Notes: generated by a model not told the origin, from the letters alone. Positions 18,773-30,263 are shown, numbered from the stretch's first letter. The stretch: DNA of 64,000 nucleotides from Sphingobacterium multivorum (GCF_900457465.1 NZ_UAUU01000005.1:218698-282697); one strand, 5' to 3'. Numbers and translations are program-made.

Positions 18773-21429
18773 TTAGCCTAGTTTTATTTTTAGCGCATAG
18801 CCCAAGCTGTTGTTTTCTATCTTCTTGGGTAATTTCAATTGCAATCCATGGTCATCCTGCTGGAAATCGACCTGACCAAACCCTAAGATTTCCACTGATT
18901 TCACTTTAGCCTTACTTTGGTTCAGGGACTTTACATTGACGATTCCACCCTTAGGTACTACAAGAGCCATCGCATATACAAAATCATTCTTTTGGGTAAA
19001 CCAAAAATCCGAAGCGGTAAAAGATGCCTTAAATCCTTCTCTCTCCCGTTGTTCGGTATCCGTTATCCGAATTGCTGTAGGCCCCTCATGTGCAGTGGTC
19101 CATGGGGATGTCCCATAAATCGCTTCACCATTGAGTCGCAACCATTTCCCTAATATAGCAAGATTTTTCTTTACCGGCACAGGGACATTCCCCTGCGCAT
19201 CGGGTCCAATATTGAGCATATAGTTACCACCTTTACTGACAATTTCCAAAAGCCAATAGCGCAATTCGTCTACATTTTTCCAATCATGATCGTAGGATTT
19301 ATAGCCCCAGGAATGATTGAATGTCCCGATGGCTTCCCAAGGTTGGTTAAAATGTTCCGAAGGATCTGGAATCCGATTATCTCCTGGAATGGCATAATCG
19401 CCCATGCCATTGCCAATCCGTTCTGAGACAATAACATGTGGATTGCAATCATAAACGGTTTTATAGAACCGAAAGCTTTGTTCTGCAGTCATCAGTCCCG
19501 GCATATCAAACCAGATATATTTCAGCTGTTTGAACCGCGTCAAAATTTCCTTTACCTGAGGAATTGCTTTTTCGTTGAGATACGAAGCAAAGGAATTTTT
19601 ACTGGGATCCCAAAGATTGGCACCAAAAGCATCGGTTTTGGTATGGGCAAGATCATGCTGTGCCTTCGTTACCTTATATTGCGCGTCGCTACCATCCCTC
19701 CAATCGATATTCTGTGAATAATAGACACCAAAATCGAGTTTATGCCGAAGACAGGCATCATAAAGTTCCTGAATGATATCGCGTTTAAAGGGTGTAGCCT
19801 GTATGCTATTGAATGAACTGACCTTTGAACCATATAGCGCAAATCCATCGTGATGTTTACTTGTCACAACAAGATATTTCATCCCGGCATCCTTGGCCAT
19901 TTTAACAATGTTATCGGCATCAAAAGATTGAGGCGAAAATTGGTTTGCTAATTTGGCATAGGTTGACCGTGGAATTTTTTGCGACCAATTGAATCCATTC
20001 GGCGACACTAGGACTCCCTAAATCTTCTATTCTCTGACCGTTCCATATACCTGCTGGGATCGCATACAGTCCCCAATGGATAAATAGACCAAACTTTTGT
20101 TGCTGAAAATCTTGGAGTGCCCGTGCTTTCTGTTTATTCATCTCCTGCCATTTCTTCATTAGCTGTGCAAGTCGATGTCTTCGCTTGTTCCATCGCGTCA
20201 AGGCTTCTAAATAATAATAGTCTGCATACACCAAAGGCACATCAATCTCTCCTTTATGTGGAATACTGCCTACACTATGTTTTAAGATAAACAGACCATT
20301 TCCTCCAACTTCACTAGCGTACTTTGGCGAGCCCAATGATCGCAAAATCTTTTCAGCCAGATCCAAATAATCCTGCTGTTGTCCCGGCTCCATATATTCA
20401 ACCAATTCCAAAAGTGCCGATGCAGTGACAGCAGCAGCGGATGCATCCCGCGGGGTAGTGCCAAAATCTTCTTTTCGATAGTCCCAGTTTGGAATAAACC
20501 CCGCTTGATCGACATCAAAGTCCCACAAGGGAACTCCATCATCAGGCAAGCGCGGGTGCCGTGCATAAAAGTCTGCCATTTTTAGAGCAGCCTGTAAAAA
20601 CTTAGGATCCTTCGTTTCACGGTACATCACAACAAATCCATACAATCCCCAAGCTTGCCCTCTAGCCCAGGCGGAATTGTCCGAAAAGCCCTGAGCAGTC
20701 TCCCTGCTCAATACAGCACCCGTATTGGGATCATAGGTAACCACATGGTAAGAACTGTAATCCGGTCGGTATTGATTTTTCAACGTCGTTTCTGCATGTC
20801 GAATAGCGGCATTCCGATAAACAGAATCGCCAGATAATTTGGAAGCCAAAAAAAGAAGTTCCAAATTCATCATATTGTCGATAATGACTGGGAATTCATA
20901 TTTATGCTTACCGTCCCAAGAAGAAAATGTATTCCAAGACTTGATCGCTCCAACCTTTGGATTGAAACGTGTCAATAAAGATTTGGCACTCTGGATCAAG
21001 ATCGATTTGAAGGTGGTGTCACCCGTCAACCGATAGGCATTGCCATAACTGCAGTTCATTACGAAACCAATATCGTGGTGATGCGTATTAAATTGATTTT
21101 GACGTAATGAATTCGTCCATTTTAATGCAGCGTCCCGCCATTGATCATCGCCTGTATACTCAAAAACATACCAAAGACAGCCCGGCCAAAAGCCACCAGT
21201 CCAATCCCGGATATCAGTAAACGTTGTTTTTCCATTATGATCTGCCGATCGTGGATACTTACTCAGATCTTTATGATCTTGATACAGCAATGCATACTGT
21301 TCGTTCGGCCAAATCAAATCCCTTTTTTACGATATCGCTTGTATCCGCGCGTAGGAGAAAAGGATAAAAAAAGGTCAAAAAATAAATAAAGTATAAGCTA
21401 TATCTAAAAAAAATCATGTTTAGGTTCAT
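18773..21429 (-). CDS. GH88 unsaturated glucuronyl hydrolase fused to GH29 fucosidase
   Basis: A two-enzyme polypeptide of about 885 residues. The N-terminal GH88 part has RSADHNGKTTF, the motif DWTGGFWPG and IIDNMMNLELL, which carry the two Asp known to act in unsaturated glucuronyl hydrolases. After YADYYYLEAL the frame passes without a stop, through a basic linker (NKRRHRLAQLMKKWQEMNKQ), into a GH29 domain with FGLFIHWGLYAIP, MKYLVVTSKHHDGF and IWFDMPG. The GH29 part has no signal of its own. The signal peptide comes from ATG 21429 or 21417 and is in another frame; breaks occur near 21305 and in the T6 run 19975-19980. The start is 16 bp after the SusD stop. No frame break lies at the GH88-GH29 junction itself. 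Confidence 0.82.
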
Positions 21430-21445
21430 TTTATACCCACAAAAA

Positions 21446-23221
21446 CTAATCGATCCAACCCGGGTTTTGCACCAGGTTCACGTTCATCTGTATTTCTGAG
21501 GTCGGAATAGGCCATACGGTCAAGAAATCGCCTTTGTAGCTATAATTCCCAACATTTGTCCCCCAGACCTGCTTACGTCCATTGCCTGCTTGAAACACCG
21601 TCTCTTTCCAGGTCCCCCAACGCAATTCGTCAAAGTAATTGATCCCCTCATTCGGAAACTCCACACGGCGTTCGTTGCGAATACGTGTACGTAAATCATC
21701 TTTTCCGCCAACAGCTGTTACAGCATTGGAATTTAAAAGTGCCAGCCCCGCACGCTGGCGAACTTCGTTAACTTTTGCTATAGCTTCATTCAGTTTACCA
21801 TCTTCATTCAAGGCCTCGGCCCACATCAATAAAACATCAGCATAGCGAAAAATCGGAAAATCGATAGGTCCATAATTACGATCCACAAGCTCATTGACTC
21901 CTTCAGCAACAAATTTTCGATAGAAATAGAAGAAATTGATCTGCGTATCACTCTGAATATCGCCGTCTACCTGTGCCTGCCCACGAAATGGCCAGCGCAT
22001 AAATTGAAGGCTTTCAACATTCGTAAAATTATAGGCACCCCTAAAAGTCGAATAAGGCGTCACGACATTGGCCTGCAAACGGGGATCGCGATTTTCATAG
22101 GCCTTTTTGATGCGCTCCTCATTGCCTTGGGGCAGATAAAGGCTCATTTTTGCACCTCTTAATACCGCAGCTGCCTTCTCCGCATCTGTCAAGTTGTTAC
22201 GTAGAAAAAAGACCTCCCTTTCATTTTCGGTTAAACTGCTGTATCCTGGAATAATTTTATCCCATTCAAACTTAGAGCCATCGTTATTTTCGTATAGATC
22301 AACCAAGTGTGGTGAAGGCATATAGTAATTCCAGCCTCGCGAATAGACCGAGGGCCAACCGCAAAATAGCTGCATATTATTCCCATATCCCTGTTCACTG
22401 CGATGCTGAATGGAAAAAATCATCTCAGGACACTGCTCATTGGCCTCCTTAAACAAAGCTTTATAATCGCCGAACAGGGTGTGGCCAGCATCTTTTACTT
22501 TTTGAAAATCAGCCGCTGCTTTTGCCCAATCCTTTCGATAAAGATAAACTTTACCCCGTAAGGCATAGGCTGCCGCTTTAGTTGCATGTCCATAATTTGC
22601 ATTACCCGCGGGATAACGATCGGGGAAATTGCTTTCAGCAATACAATCGTTCAGGTCAGCCAATATTTGATTCCAAACCTCCTCTTCCGAACTACGTCCT
22701 TTAATGGCCTCCGCCGCTGTAAAGGGCTCGAGATAAATGGGTACTCCTTTGTAGAGTTGGTTAAGTCGAAAGTAAAAATAAGCGCGCAGAAATTTAGCTT
22801 CCGCAATATATTTTGCTTTCTTTTCTGCTGTCGACGGTGATTTTATGGGAATATTCTTTAAGGCGTCGTTTGCACGCTGAATACCTTCATATTGAATTTT
22901 CCAAACGTTCAAAAATAAGGGGTCTCCCGCGGTAATGGTTCCCGTCAATAAGGGTTCATCAAAACGTGCCTGCCCCGTATAGGAAAAACGATCAAACTGA
23001 TACAGTTCATAGGGTGAGATCAGTCCACTATGCCCCATCAGGAGCCTAAACGAACTATAGATTCCCGCAACGCCCAAATCTGTTAAATTGTCGGTTGTCC
23101 ACATCGTTGCCGTGGAAACCGATGAATATGGAGAGGTATCCAAAAGATCTTTTTTGCACCCTACTATACCTGTTAGCAATACAATCGCTAGAAATTTTTT
23201 CATCTTTTTCATGGTGTTCAT
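21446..23221 (-). CDS. SusD-family lipoprotein (fucose/uronate locus)
   Basis: Surface glycan-binding partner of the SusC just upstream (5 bp gap). The 591 residues start with a lipoprotein signal (LLTGIVGC, Cys about residue 22). FLRAYFYFRLNQLYKG marks the N-terminal TPR part. FRYADVLLMWAEALNEDG and RRVEFPNEGINYFDELRWG mark the C-terminal SusD domain, which ends NVNLVQNPGWID. The alternative starts M4 or M7 shorten the signal only slightly. No frame break. Confidence 0.94.
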   Translation of the reverse strand: MNTMKKMKKFLAIVLLTGIVGCKKDLLDTSPYSSVSTATMWTTDNLTDLGVAGIYSSFRLLMGHSGLISPYELYQFDRFSYTGQARFDEPLLTGTITAGDPLFLNVWKIQYEGIQRANDALKNIPIKSPSTAEKKAKYIAEAKFLRAYFYFRLNQLYKGVPIYLEPFTAAEAIKGRSSEEEVWNQILADLNDCIAESNFPDRYPAGNANYGHATKAAAYALRGKVYLYRKDWAKAAADFQKVKDAGHTLFGDYKALFKEANEQCPEMIFSIQHRSEQGYGNNMQLFCGWPSVYSRGWNYYMPSPHLVDLYENNDGSKFEWDKIIPGYSSLTENEREVFFLRNNLTDAEKAAAVLRGAKMSLYLPQGNEERIKKAYENRDPRLQANVVTPYSTFRGAYNFTNVESLQFMRWPFRGQAQVDGDIQSDTQINFFYFYRKFVAEGVNELVDRNYGPIDFPIFRYADVLLMWAEALNEDGKLNEAIAKVNEVRQRAGLALLNSNAVTAVGGKDDLRTRIRNERRVEFPNEGINYFDELRWGTWKETVFQAGNGRKQVWGTNVGNYSYKGDFLTVWPIPTSEIQMNVNLVQNPGWID

Positions 23222-23226
23222 TTAGA

Positions 23227-26200
23227 TTAAAAGGTTAGATTCAAACCCAATGAATATTGACGCATCGTTGGGTAGTTGACGACAGACGAGTTGATCAGCG
23301 AAGGATCATTGCTCGCAGGTCCAATTTCCGGATCCAGTCCAGGGAACTTGGTCCATGTCAACAGGTTTTCACCAGCTAAATAAATCCGAAGTTTAGCGAT
23401 TGAGAAACGTTTTGCTATGCTTTCAGGAAGGGGTGTAGCCTAACTGAAGATTTCTCAGCTTCACAAAAGACGCATTATACAAATAATAATCGCTGGTACG
23501 TCCATTCTGTGCATCGGTCACCCCTTTTAAGCGTGGATAATAGCCATCTATCCGATTGTTGGGATCCGAAGGATTCGCGGCATTATAATAATAATGGTTG
23601 TTAGCGACCAATGCCGGGACTGATTTCCCCTGTGCGACGATAGAGGAATTGAGATAAAGTTCATTCCAATAATACGACATACCTGAAGAAGCGGACCAGA
23701 TCATGGACGCATCAAATCCTTTATAGGCCATGTTGATACTAAGACCATAATTGAATGCTGGTGTTGCCCTTTTGCGCATAAACTTTTGGTCATAGACATT
23801 TCCATAAACACCGTCACCGTTCATATCCGAATAAATCAAGTCGCCATACCAGATCTTGGTAGGATCTATCCCGTCGGCGGGCTGAAATGAATAGCCTGCA
23901 GCGACCATAGCCTTCAACCATTCCATATCCTGTTCTGTCCGGATCATTCCGTCGCGAGGTCCACCATTTTTATCAACGGAGCCATCCGCTAAGAAGTGGC
24001 TTCCTGAGCCACGGTATACGTTGTATAAATAGAATTCATTGATTTCGTGGCCTTCCAGAATCCGTTGGTTTACTCCATTAGAAACCATACCGATATTGGA
24101 CTGGTAAACCCGATTACCGGCGGCATTAGTGACATAACCCTCCGACAATGCGCCTTTATATTTTTCGACACGATTGGTATTATAGGCGAAGTTGGCTGAT
24201 ACGCCATATTTAAATCGTTGATTTTATCTTGGTATCCCAGCGTCAATTCAAGCCCTCGTTTGCTCACTTCGGCAATGTTCATCGTCGCTGCTGTAGCGGT
24301 ACCTGTGGTCGCCGGAATAGTCGGGACGTATAGTATTCCATCCGTGTAAGCGCGATAGGCATCAAATTCGACGGTCAATTTATTTCTCCATGCTGTCGCT
24401 GTAAAGCCTACATTTGTCGTAGTGGTGGTTTCCCAATGCAACAGGTCATTTCCTAGTTTAGTCTGCGCCAAACCACGAACAGCCTGGTTATTGAATGAAT
24501 AGTTTACAGTACCGTACGAGGGCAGATGATCATAATTACCCGGGGATGCATTATTTCCGGTTTTCCCCCAGGAGGCCCTTATCCGCAAATCATTCAGAAA
24601 AGACTTAAGTGGACGCATAAACGATTCCTCCGAAATACGCCATCCTGCGGAGAAGGCCGGAAAGAAGCCCCAGCGCTTGGCGGTTCCAAAGCGTGATGAT
24701 CCATCGTACCGTAACACCGCTTCGCCAGGTATTTATTATCGTAAGCATAATTGGCGCGACCAAAAAAGGAACGTAAACCGTAGTCGAGCTCATCACCTGT
24801 GATAGAACTCATTGTTGTTGCCGAATTAAATGTCGTCAAGTCGGGGTGTACAAGTCCCAGTTTAGCCGCCCCTATATTATATTGGTTAAAATACTGTTCG
24901 TTATAGCCCAAGATACCGCCAACGTCGTGTTTACCAAAAGATCCTGAATAACGTAATACATTATCAATAATCACATTGTAGCTCTTGGTAAGGCCATATT
25001 GGGTTGTAATTTGTCCCGACGAAAGCGCAGCTGTACTCAATTTGTTGGTTGCAAAATTCCATTTTTCATAAGGCACCTGATGGGAGTTGGTTTCGGTATA
25101 CGCATAATTGTAATTTACCTTAGATTCAAACTCCAACCCCTTCATTAAATTTAACTTTGCAAATATTGTGGTGTTGAATCGGTTAACCTGGTTCTTCCCT
25201 CCCATTCCATTTAGAAAAGCTAGGGCATTGTTTGCGGTTGCCGATTCTTCGGCGGCAGCCGGAAAACCATAAGCCGCCATTGTAATAAGGATAAACTCCT
25301 GGCACAGTCTGTGTCAGGTAAGAATATGCAGTTACTACATCGGCCACACTCAAATTCTGCATATCGCCAAAGGTCTGGGTACCCACCGTTAAAAACTTGG
25401 CAACTTTCGATTGTAGATTAATACGCATGGCGTATCTTGTCGGCTCCAGTTTCGGGCATGGTCCCCGGGTTGTTGAAATAACCTACTGAAAAGAGGTATT
25501 GCGTGTTCTCACTCCCACCATTTAAGGATAGATTGTGATTTTGTAAGAGTTTGCGTTGTCCAAAAAGCACATCTCCCCAATTGGTATTGGGATACGCAAC
25601 TCCATTGGGAATCCCAAATTCGGTCAATCCATTCGGATTTTTCTTCGCTTCTTCCCAGAGATTGATTGTTGCATCCGTATATACGGCCGCCTGCCCCAGA
25701 TTCTTGAACCCTTCATTCACAAGGCGCATATGCTGCGCGTAGTCGGTAATAAATTCGGGTACATTATTGGGCCGTAGCATCGAAACCATTCCCGAATAGG
25801 ATACATTATTTTTTCCCTTTGATCCTTTTTTTGTCGTAATTAAAATAACTCCATTTGAACCCAATGATCCATAAATTGCCGCTGTTGCCGCATCTTTCAA
25901 AATGGAAATCGATTCTACATCATTGGGATTGACAGCATCCATGGATCCGACAATACCATCGATCACCACCAAGGGTGAGGTATTGTTTAAAGTTCCCTTT
26001 CCCGGATCAGGATATTAGCGCCATCTGCCCCCGGTTTTCCGGTTGTGGTCTGTACGTTAACCCCCGCCGCAAGTCCGGCCAGAGAAGAGCTAAGTGTAGC
26101 CGTTGATCTGTTTTCCACCGAACTTCCGTTCACGGTCGATACAGCACCAATCACATTTGCGCGTTTCTGACTTCCGTACCCGACAACAACCACCTCGTCT

Positions 26201-26764
26201 AGACCACTGACAAGCTCTTGAAGCACAATACTCAATTCTTCATTGCCGGTGACACTCTTTTCTAGACCTTGGTAACCGACGTTTGAAACTACCAAGGTTG
26301 CATTGGTAGTTGGTAACTGGATGGTAAATTTCCCATCTTGATCTGTCACCGTGGAGATATTGGTTCCTTTCACGGTAACGGTCGTTCCTACCAGGGCCTG
26401 TCCTTTGCCATTAACGACTTTACCGGCAATGCCCCGCTGCAGGACTTCTTTGTGTTCGGGAATTAATGGATTTCTTTTGGGTTTTATCACGATCACCTCA
26501 TCTTTTTTTGATCCATTCCAGATCCAGAGGTGCTACGATAGCATTTAATGCATCTTCCAATTTGGCATGCTGTATATTGACTGACAAGCGAGTCTGTGCC
26601 AGCGACTTGCCATTTAAGAAAAAATTGACGCCACTCTGCTTTTGGAGATCGCGCATCACCTGATTTAAGGTGACGTGCTTAGCGGTTAAGTTTATGGTTT
26701 GCGCATTTCCTTCTGCAAACAGCTGCATTGCAGTCAGTAAAGAAATGAGTACGATTAATTTCAT
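23227..26764 (-). CDS. SusC-family transporter with STN domain, seven frame breaks
   Basis: TonB-dependent importer of about 1180 residues. Start ATG 26764 gives a signal peptide (MKLIVLISLLTAMQLFAEG), then an STN domain (about 25-95) that contacts FecR. A carboxypeptidase-like domain, the signature LDEVVVVGYGSQKRANVIG, the plug (AAIYGSLGSNGVILITTKKG) and the barrel follow. The last strand reads MRQYSLGLNLTF before TAA at 23227. The frame breaks at 26503-26509 (A7), near 26005 (G run), and near 25428, 25270, 24726, 24222 and 23430 (CCCC). Each side continues the family, so the gene was or is full length. Seven breaks in 3.5 kb is the worst density in the window; real decay cannot be excluded. 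Confidence 0.85.
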
Positions 26765-26914
26765 AATCAGTATACTTCGTAAAGTTAAACTCCACGGGTG
26801 TAGCCTAACAAATGGATAAAAAATCATATGTTTGTACGGTTTGTATGTTATTTATAAATGGTTATCAAAAATTTGCCTTTGGGCAACACTTGTAAGTATA
26901 TGCATCCAATTTAA

Positions 26915-26936
26915 GGCAGTGCCCCCCAGCACTGCC
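26915..26936 (-). promoter_or_regulatory. Hairpin in the FecR-SusC gap, possible attenuator
   Basis: GGCAGTGC (26915-26922) pairs with GCACTGCC (26929-26936) around a short C-rich loop. It lies in the 249-bp gap between fecR and the STN-type susC, 150 bp before the susC start. On the minus strand no long T run follows, so it looks like a processing or attenuation hairpin rather than a full terminator; on the plus strand CTTTTTG follows. Confidence 0.5.
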
Positions 26937-27013
26937 CTTTTTGTGTTGCTTATACCTTTCTCCAGCTCAAGAAGAGTCTATAGTCATTTCTTTTTTCATC
27001 AATATTTAAGGTT

Positions 27014-28318
27014 TTATTGCAATGGTGTCACCAATAAGATATTTTTTTCCTGACCTTTACTCAACTCAAAATGCAACCCACCTTCTTCCAATACATCGAG
27101 TACGTCACGGAGTGACTTGTTTCGTTTGATACGACCATAGAAATGCGTTTGTGGCGCTTCGCCCTTGTACCTCACTTCTACATTATACCAGCGACCAATC
27201 TGCTGCAATGCATCCGACACCGGTGTTTCGTCAAAATAAAACAAGCCATCTTTCCAGGCAGTGAACGGCGCTGTATCTACATTTGCAACTTGTATATTTC
27301 CATTATTAGTATTAGTCGATTGCTGACCGGGTTGAAGGTATATTGCCTGTGAAGCGCGATTATCGTTTGATAATTTGACCTTCCCTGTGATTAAAGTTGT
27401 CTTAATAGCCGTATTTTCCGGATAAGCATTCACATTGAATGTTGTCCCAAGCACCTCAATTTCCTGCCCTTTACTGTGTATTTTGAAAGGTCTCGAGCTA
27501 TCTTTGGTCACCTCGAAAAAGGCCTCTCCCAACAGGATAACTTTTCGTTCATTTTTGGCAAAGGCCATCGGATATTTTAGCGAAGAGGCCGCATTAAGCC
27601 ATACTTTTGTTCCATCAGGTAAAGTAATTTGATACATCCCCCCCAGCGGTGTGGTCAACTCCAACATCGCCTTGCTTGGATCCATTTGCTGGCCTTGTTT
27701 ACTTAAGGCATCGGCGATAGATTGCCCATTTTCGTAGGTGATATTTTCCCCCATGACAATCCCCGAAGCCTGCTTATCGAGTTCCAAAACTGTACCATCT
27801 GCCAAGCGAAGAGTGGCACTGTTTCCGCCAGGCTGTACAGCATCATCCTTTGTATCTTCCAGTCCAGCGAGATGCCTGTCCGCCAGGGTATGACTCGTCT
27901 GCTGTTGCCAAAATATTACTGAAAAAACAAAGAGCAATAGACAGGCCGCTGCAGCCCAATAGGGCCATCGTATGGAGATAATGGTTTTCTTCTGGATCGG
28001 CATACGATCTTCCCCTCCTTTTTCCAATAAGTTATCGTTATCTTCTTTTCCTTGCTGGATTTGTTTTTTGATGGTTTCGAGTATTATTTTCAATCTCGAT
28101 TCCTCCATTTTACCAACAGACGAAGGCCGTAGTAAACTAGCGACTAGCGCCTGATCGATCGCATCCTGCTCACTTGTGTCAGTAGTAGAAAGCGCTTGCT
28201 GTAGCCATTCGATCTCCTCAAGCGAACAGTTCCCTTCTTGATATTTTTGAAGTAATTGGTCTATTTTAGATTTATTGGTCTCCACTGAGCTGTATTTTAA
28301 AGTAAATACACACAGCAT
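27014..28318 (-). CDS. FecR-family anti-sigma factor
   Basis: Inner-membrane protein that holds the ECF sigma factor until the loaded SusC signals through its STN domain. I place the start at ATG 28318 (434 residues), 31 bp after the sigma gene; a GTG at 28285 would remove 11 residues. The longer reading to 28465 overlaps the sigma gene and adds non-family sequence. A cytoplasmic N-terminal region (about 12-95) is followed by one membrane helix (about 120-140). The periplasmic FecR domain shows TLPDGTKVWLNAASSLKYP and LLGEAFFEV, and a C-terminal STN-like part ends near VLEEGGLHFEL. No frame break. Confidence 0.9.
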   Translation of the reverse strand: MLCVFTLKYSSVETNKSKIDQLLQKYQEGNCSLEEIEWLQQALSTTDTSEQDAIDQALVASLLRPSSVGKMEESRLKIILETIKKQIQQGKEDNDNLLEKGGEDRMPIQKKTIISIRWPYWAAAACLLLFVFSVIFWQQQTSHTLADRHLAGLEDTKDDAVQPGGNSATLRLADGTVLELDKQASGIVMGENITYENGQSIADALSKQGQQMDPSKAMLELTTPLGGMYQITLPDGTKVWLNAASSLKYPMAFAKNERKVILLGEAFFEVTKDSSRPFKIHSKGQEIEVLGTTFNVNAYPENTAIKTTLITGKVKLSNDNRASQAIYLQPGQQSTNTNNGNIQVANVDTAPFTAWKDGLFYFDETPVSDALQQIGRWYNVEVRYKGEAPQTHFYGRIKRNKSLRDVLDVLEEGGLHFELSKGQEKNILLVTPLQ

Positions 28319-28349
28319 GAAATAAAGGTCTGCTCTAGAAAAAATTTTT

Positions 28350-28949
28350 TTATTTAGCCGAATAGAGAAGCAATGCCAATAACAATGATGAAAATCCACT
28401 ATCCTGCAATGCGCCACTTCGGATAAACTTATTTGCTTTGACAATATGGTCGCGAACTGTCGCAATGGAAATCCCCATTTCTTCGGCGATCTCTTGATAA
28501 CTTTTACCCTCCAGCTTGGACAGCCTAAATATTTTTTGGCGTTGTTTGGGCAATTTGCTCAGTAATTCCTCGACCAGGACCAAGGCTTCCTTTGAATCCA
28601 GCACTTTATCAATGGTATTCTCGGATTCCACTACCCCATAGGCGAGCTGGATCTCGGATTCCATTTCCAATTTCAACCTTCGTTTGAAATTAAACGTAAT
28701 ATTACGTGAACAGGTAAACAGAAATGCGGCGAAAGATTGTTCAGGATTTATTTTTGTTCTATTTTCCCAAATACGTAGAAAAACATCCTGAAGTAAATCT
28801 TCAGCGATAGTTTCATCTTTCAAAAACCTAAGAATATTGGCGTAAATAATCTGGCTATAGCGATGGTACAAAATATCAAAGGCCTGGATATCTCCATAGT
28901 GAAGTTGGCACAAGAGTTCCTTCTCAGGCAGATTTTGATCGATGTTCAT
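28350..28949 (-). CDS. ECF-type RNA polymerase sigma factor
   Basis: Sigma-70 family member of 199 residues that would recruit RNA polymerase to the downstream susC operon when released by FecR. Region 2 includes AFDILYHRYSQIIYA and EDLLQDVFLRIWE (about 24-60). Region 4 includes LPKQRQKIFRLSKLEGKSYQEIAEEMG with a helix-turn-helix (about 130-180). It is divergent from the lyase gene across 155 bp, a likely shared control region. It is the first gene of a minus-strand run of eight genes ending at the 14431 terminator. Confidence 0.93.
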   Translation of the reverse strand: MNIDQNLPEKELLCQLHYGDIQAFDILYHRYSQIIYANILRFLKDETIAEDLLQDVFLRIWENRTKINPEQSFAAFLFTCSRNITFNFKRRLKLEMESEIQLAYGVVESENTIDKVLDSKEALVLVEELLSKLPKQRQKIFRLSKLEGKSYQEIAEEMGISIATVRDHIVKANKFIRSGALQDSGFSSLLLALLLYSAK

Positions 28950-29104
28950 AATTGATTATTCTAGGCATGAAGTTAATTACTTCGCTGCAATAATTCAAAT
29001 CAAATTTCTGAAGCCCAGTAAACTTATTGTATTTTTTTCTTAATTTGCAGGAGCTAATCCCCCCATAGCTGCGCAATCAATTGATAAACGTATCCATTTA
29101 AAAC

Positions 29105-30253
29105 ATGCAAAATTTTAGATATTATTTTCGGAAGCTCAGCCGTTCGACAGCTCAATGTATTAAAATAGGGTCAACCTTGATTCTGATCTATTTTTTTACG
29201 GCTTCTTCTCCCTGCCATGCCCAATCTCTTATGCACCCGAATGCACAGATTAAGTTTGTAAAATCGCAGATCAGCAAAAAATCCGAACCGGTATATACGG
29301 CGTACAAGCAATTGATTACGCTGGCCGATTCTCTTTTATTGACCAATCATCATGCTGTCGAAGATTTTAGCGTCCCTGGCTTTTATAGCGATAAAGAAGG
29401 CCAACGTGCCATGGCAAAAAAACTCTACACAGACGCTTTTGCCGCCTATTGTACGGCCCTCGCCTATACGTTGAACGGGGAGCAGAAATATGCCCAAAAA
29501 GCCCTTTACTTCATGAATGCTTGGGCCACCATCAATAAAAAATATTCCCAGTTTGACGGACCAGTTGTACTTTCTTATGCTGGTGCCGGATTAATGATTG
29601 CAGCAGAGCTGCTCAAAAACGATCCGCTCTGGGCAGAAAACGATCTTAATCACTTTAAAAGCTGGACGATCAGCGTCTATCAAAAAGCGACACATTTCTT
29701 ACGTGAAAGGCCAAATAATATTGCTGATTGGGCAAGGTTTGCAAATTTGCTTTCGGCCAATTTTCTTGATGACCCAAAAGAGCTCGCCTTCACCATATCA
29801 TTGATTAAAGGCGATCTTTTTGAAAAAATCGCAGCGGATGGTCACCACATTGAGGAAGTAAAACGAGGAGAAAAAGGTTTATGGTACACCTATTTCTCGT
29901 TGGCCCCATTAACAGCCTTCATGTGGTGTATACGTCAGGTGACGGGCGAGAACCTGTTTGCAGCCACGAAGGATGGGAAATCGATCAAAAAGGCCCTAGA
30001 TTACTTATATTATTACAATCAACATCCTACAGCATGGCCCTGGTTTAAAAATCCTGACGTAGACATTCACAACATGACGGTAGGCGTCTGGCCTTCCAAC
30101 CTACTTGAAGCCATGAAGGATATTTATCAGACGGCTGAATATGATTCGTATCTCTCGATTTACCGTCCAATTATCTACAAAAAGAATCATTTTGCCTGGA
30201 CTTTCCCGACATTAATGCCGGTATACTTGAATCAGGCCAATAATATAGAATAG
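29105..30253 (+). CDS. Alginate_lyase-family polysaccharide lyase
   Basis: Secreted lyase of 382 residues, likely an alpha/alpha barrel of the Pfam Alginate_lyase family. A long N-region leads to a signal peptide ending near SPCHAQ. Seen in the sequence are RPNNIADWARFANLLSANF (probable Asn-containing active-site loop) and DGHHIEEVKRGEKGLWYTYF, which resembles the DG...E..R...LHY motif of the family. Such enzymes leave 4,5-unsaturated uronic acids at new non-reducing ends, the substrate of the GH88 part of the fusion enzyme in the operon opposite. Glucuronan or glucuronomannan lyase (PL38-like) and alginate lyase are both possible. It is the only plus-strand gene in this locus. Confidence 0.78.
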   Translation: MQNFRYYFRKLSRSTAQCIKIGSTLILIYFFTASSPCHAQSLMHPNAQIKFVKSQISKKSEPVYTAYKQLITLADSLLLTNHHAVEDFSVPGFYSDKEGQRAMAKKLYTDAFAAYCTALAYTLNGEQKYAQKALYFMNAWATINKKYSQFDGPVVLSYAGAGLMIAAELLKNDPLWAENDLNHFKSWTISVYQKATHFLRERPNNIADWARFANLLSANFLDDPKELAFTISLIKGDLFEKIAADGHHIEEVKRGEKGLWYTYFSLAPLTAFMWCIRQVTGENLFAATKDGKSIKKALDYLYYYNQHPTAWPWFKNPDVDIHNMTVGVWPSNLLEAMKDIYQTAEYDSYLSIYRPIIYKKNHFAWTFPTLMPVYLNQANNIE

Positions 30254-30263
30254 TATAAACCAT

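Noticed and set aside
27014..28465. FecR starting at 28465
   Set aside because: This start overlaps the sigma gene by about 115 bases and adds 49 residues that do not fit the family.
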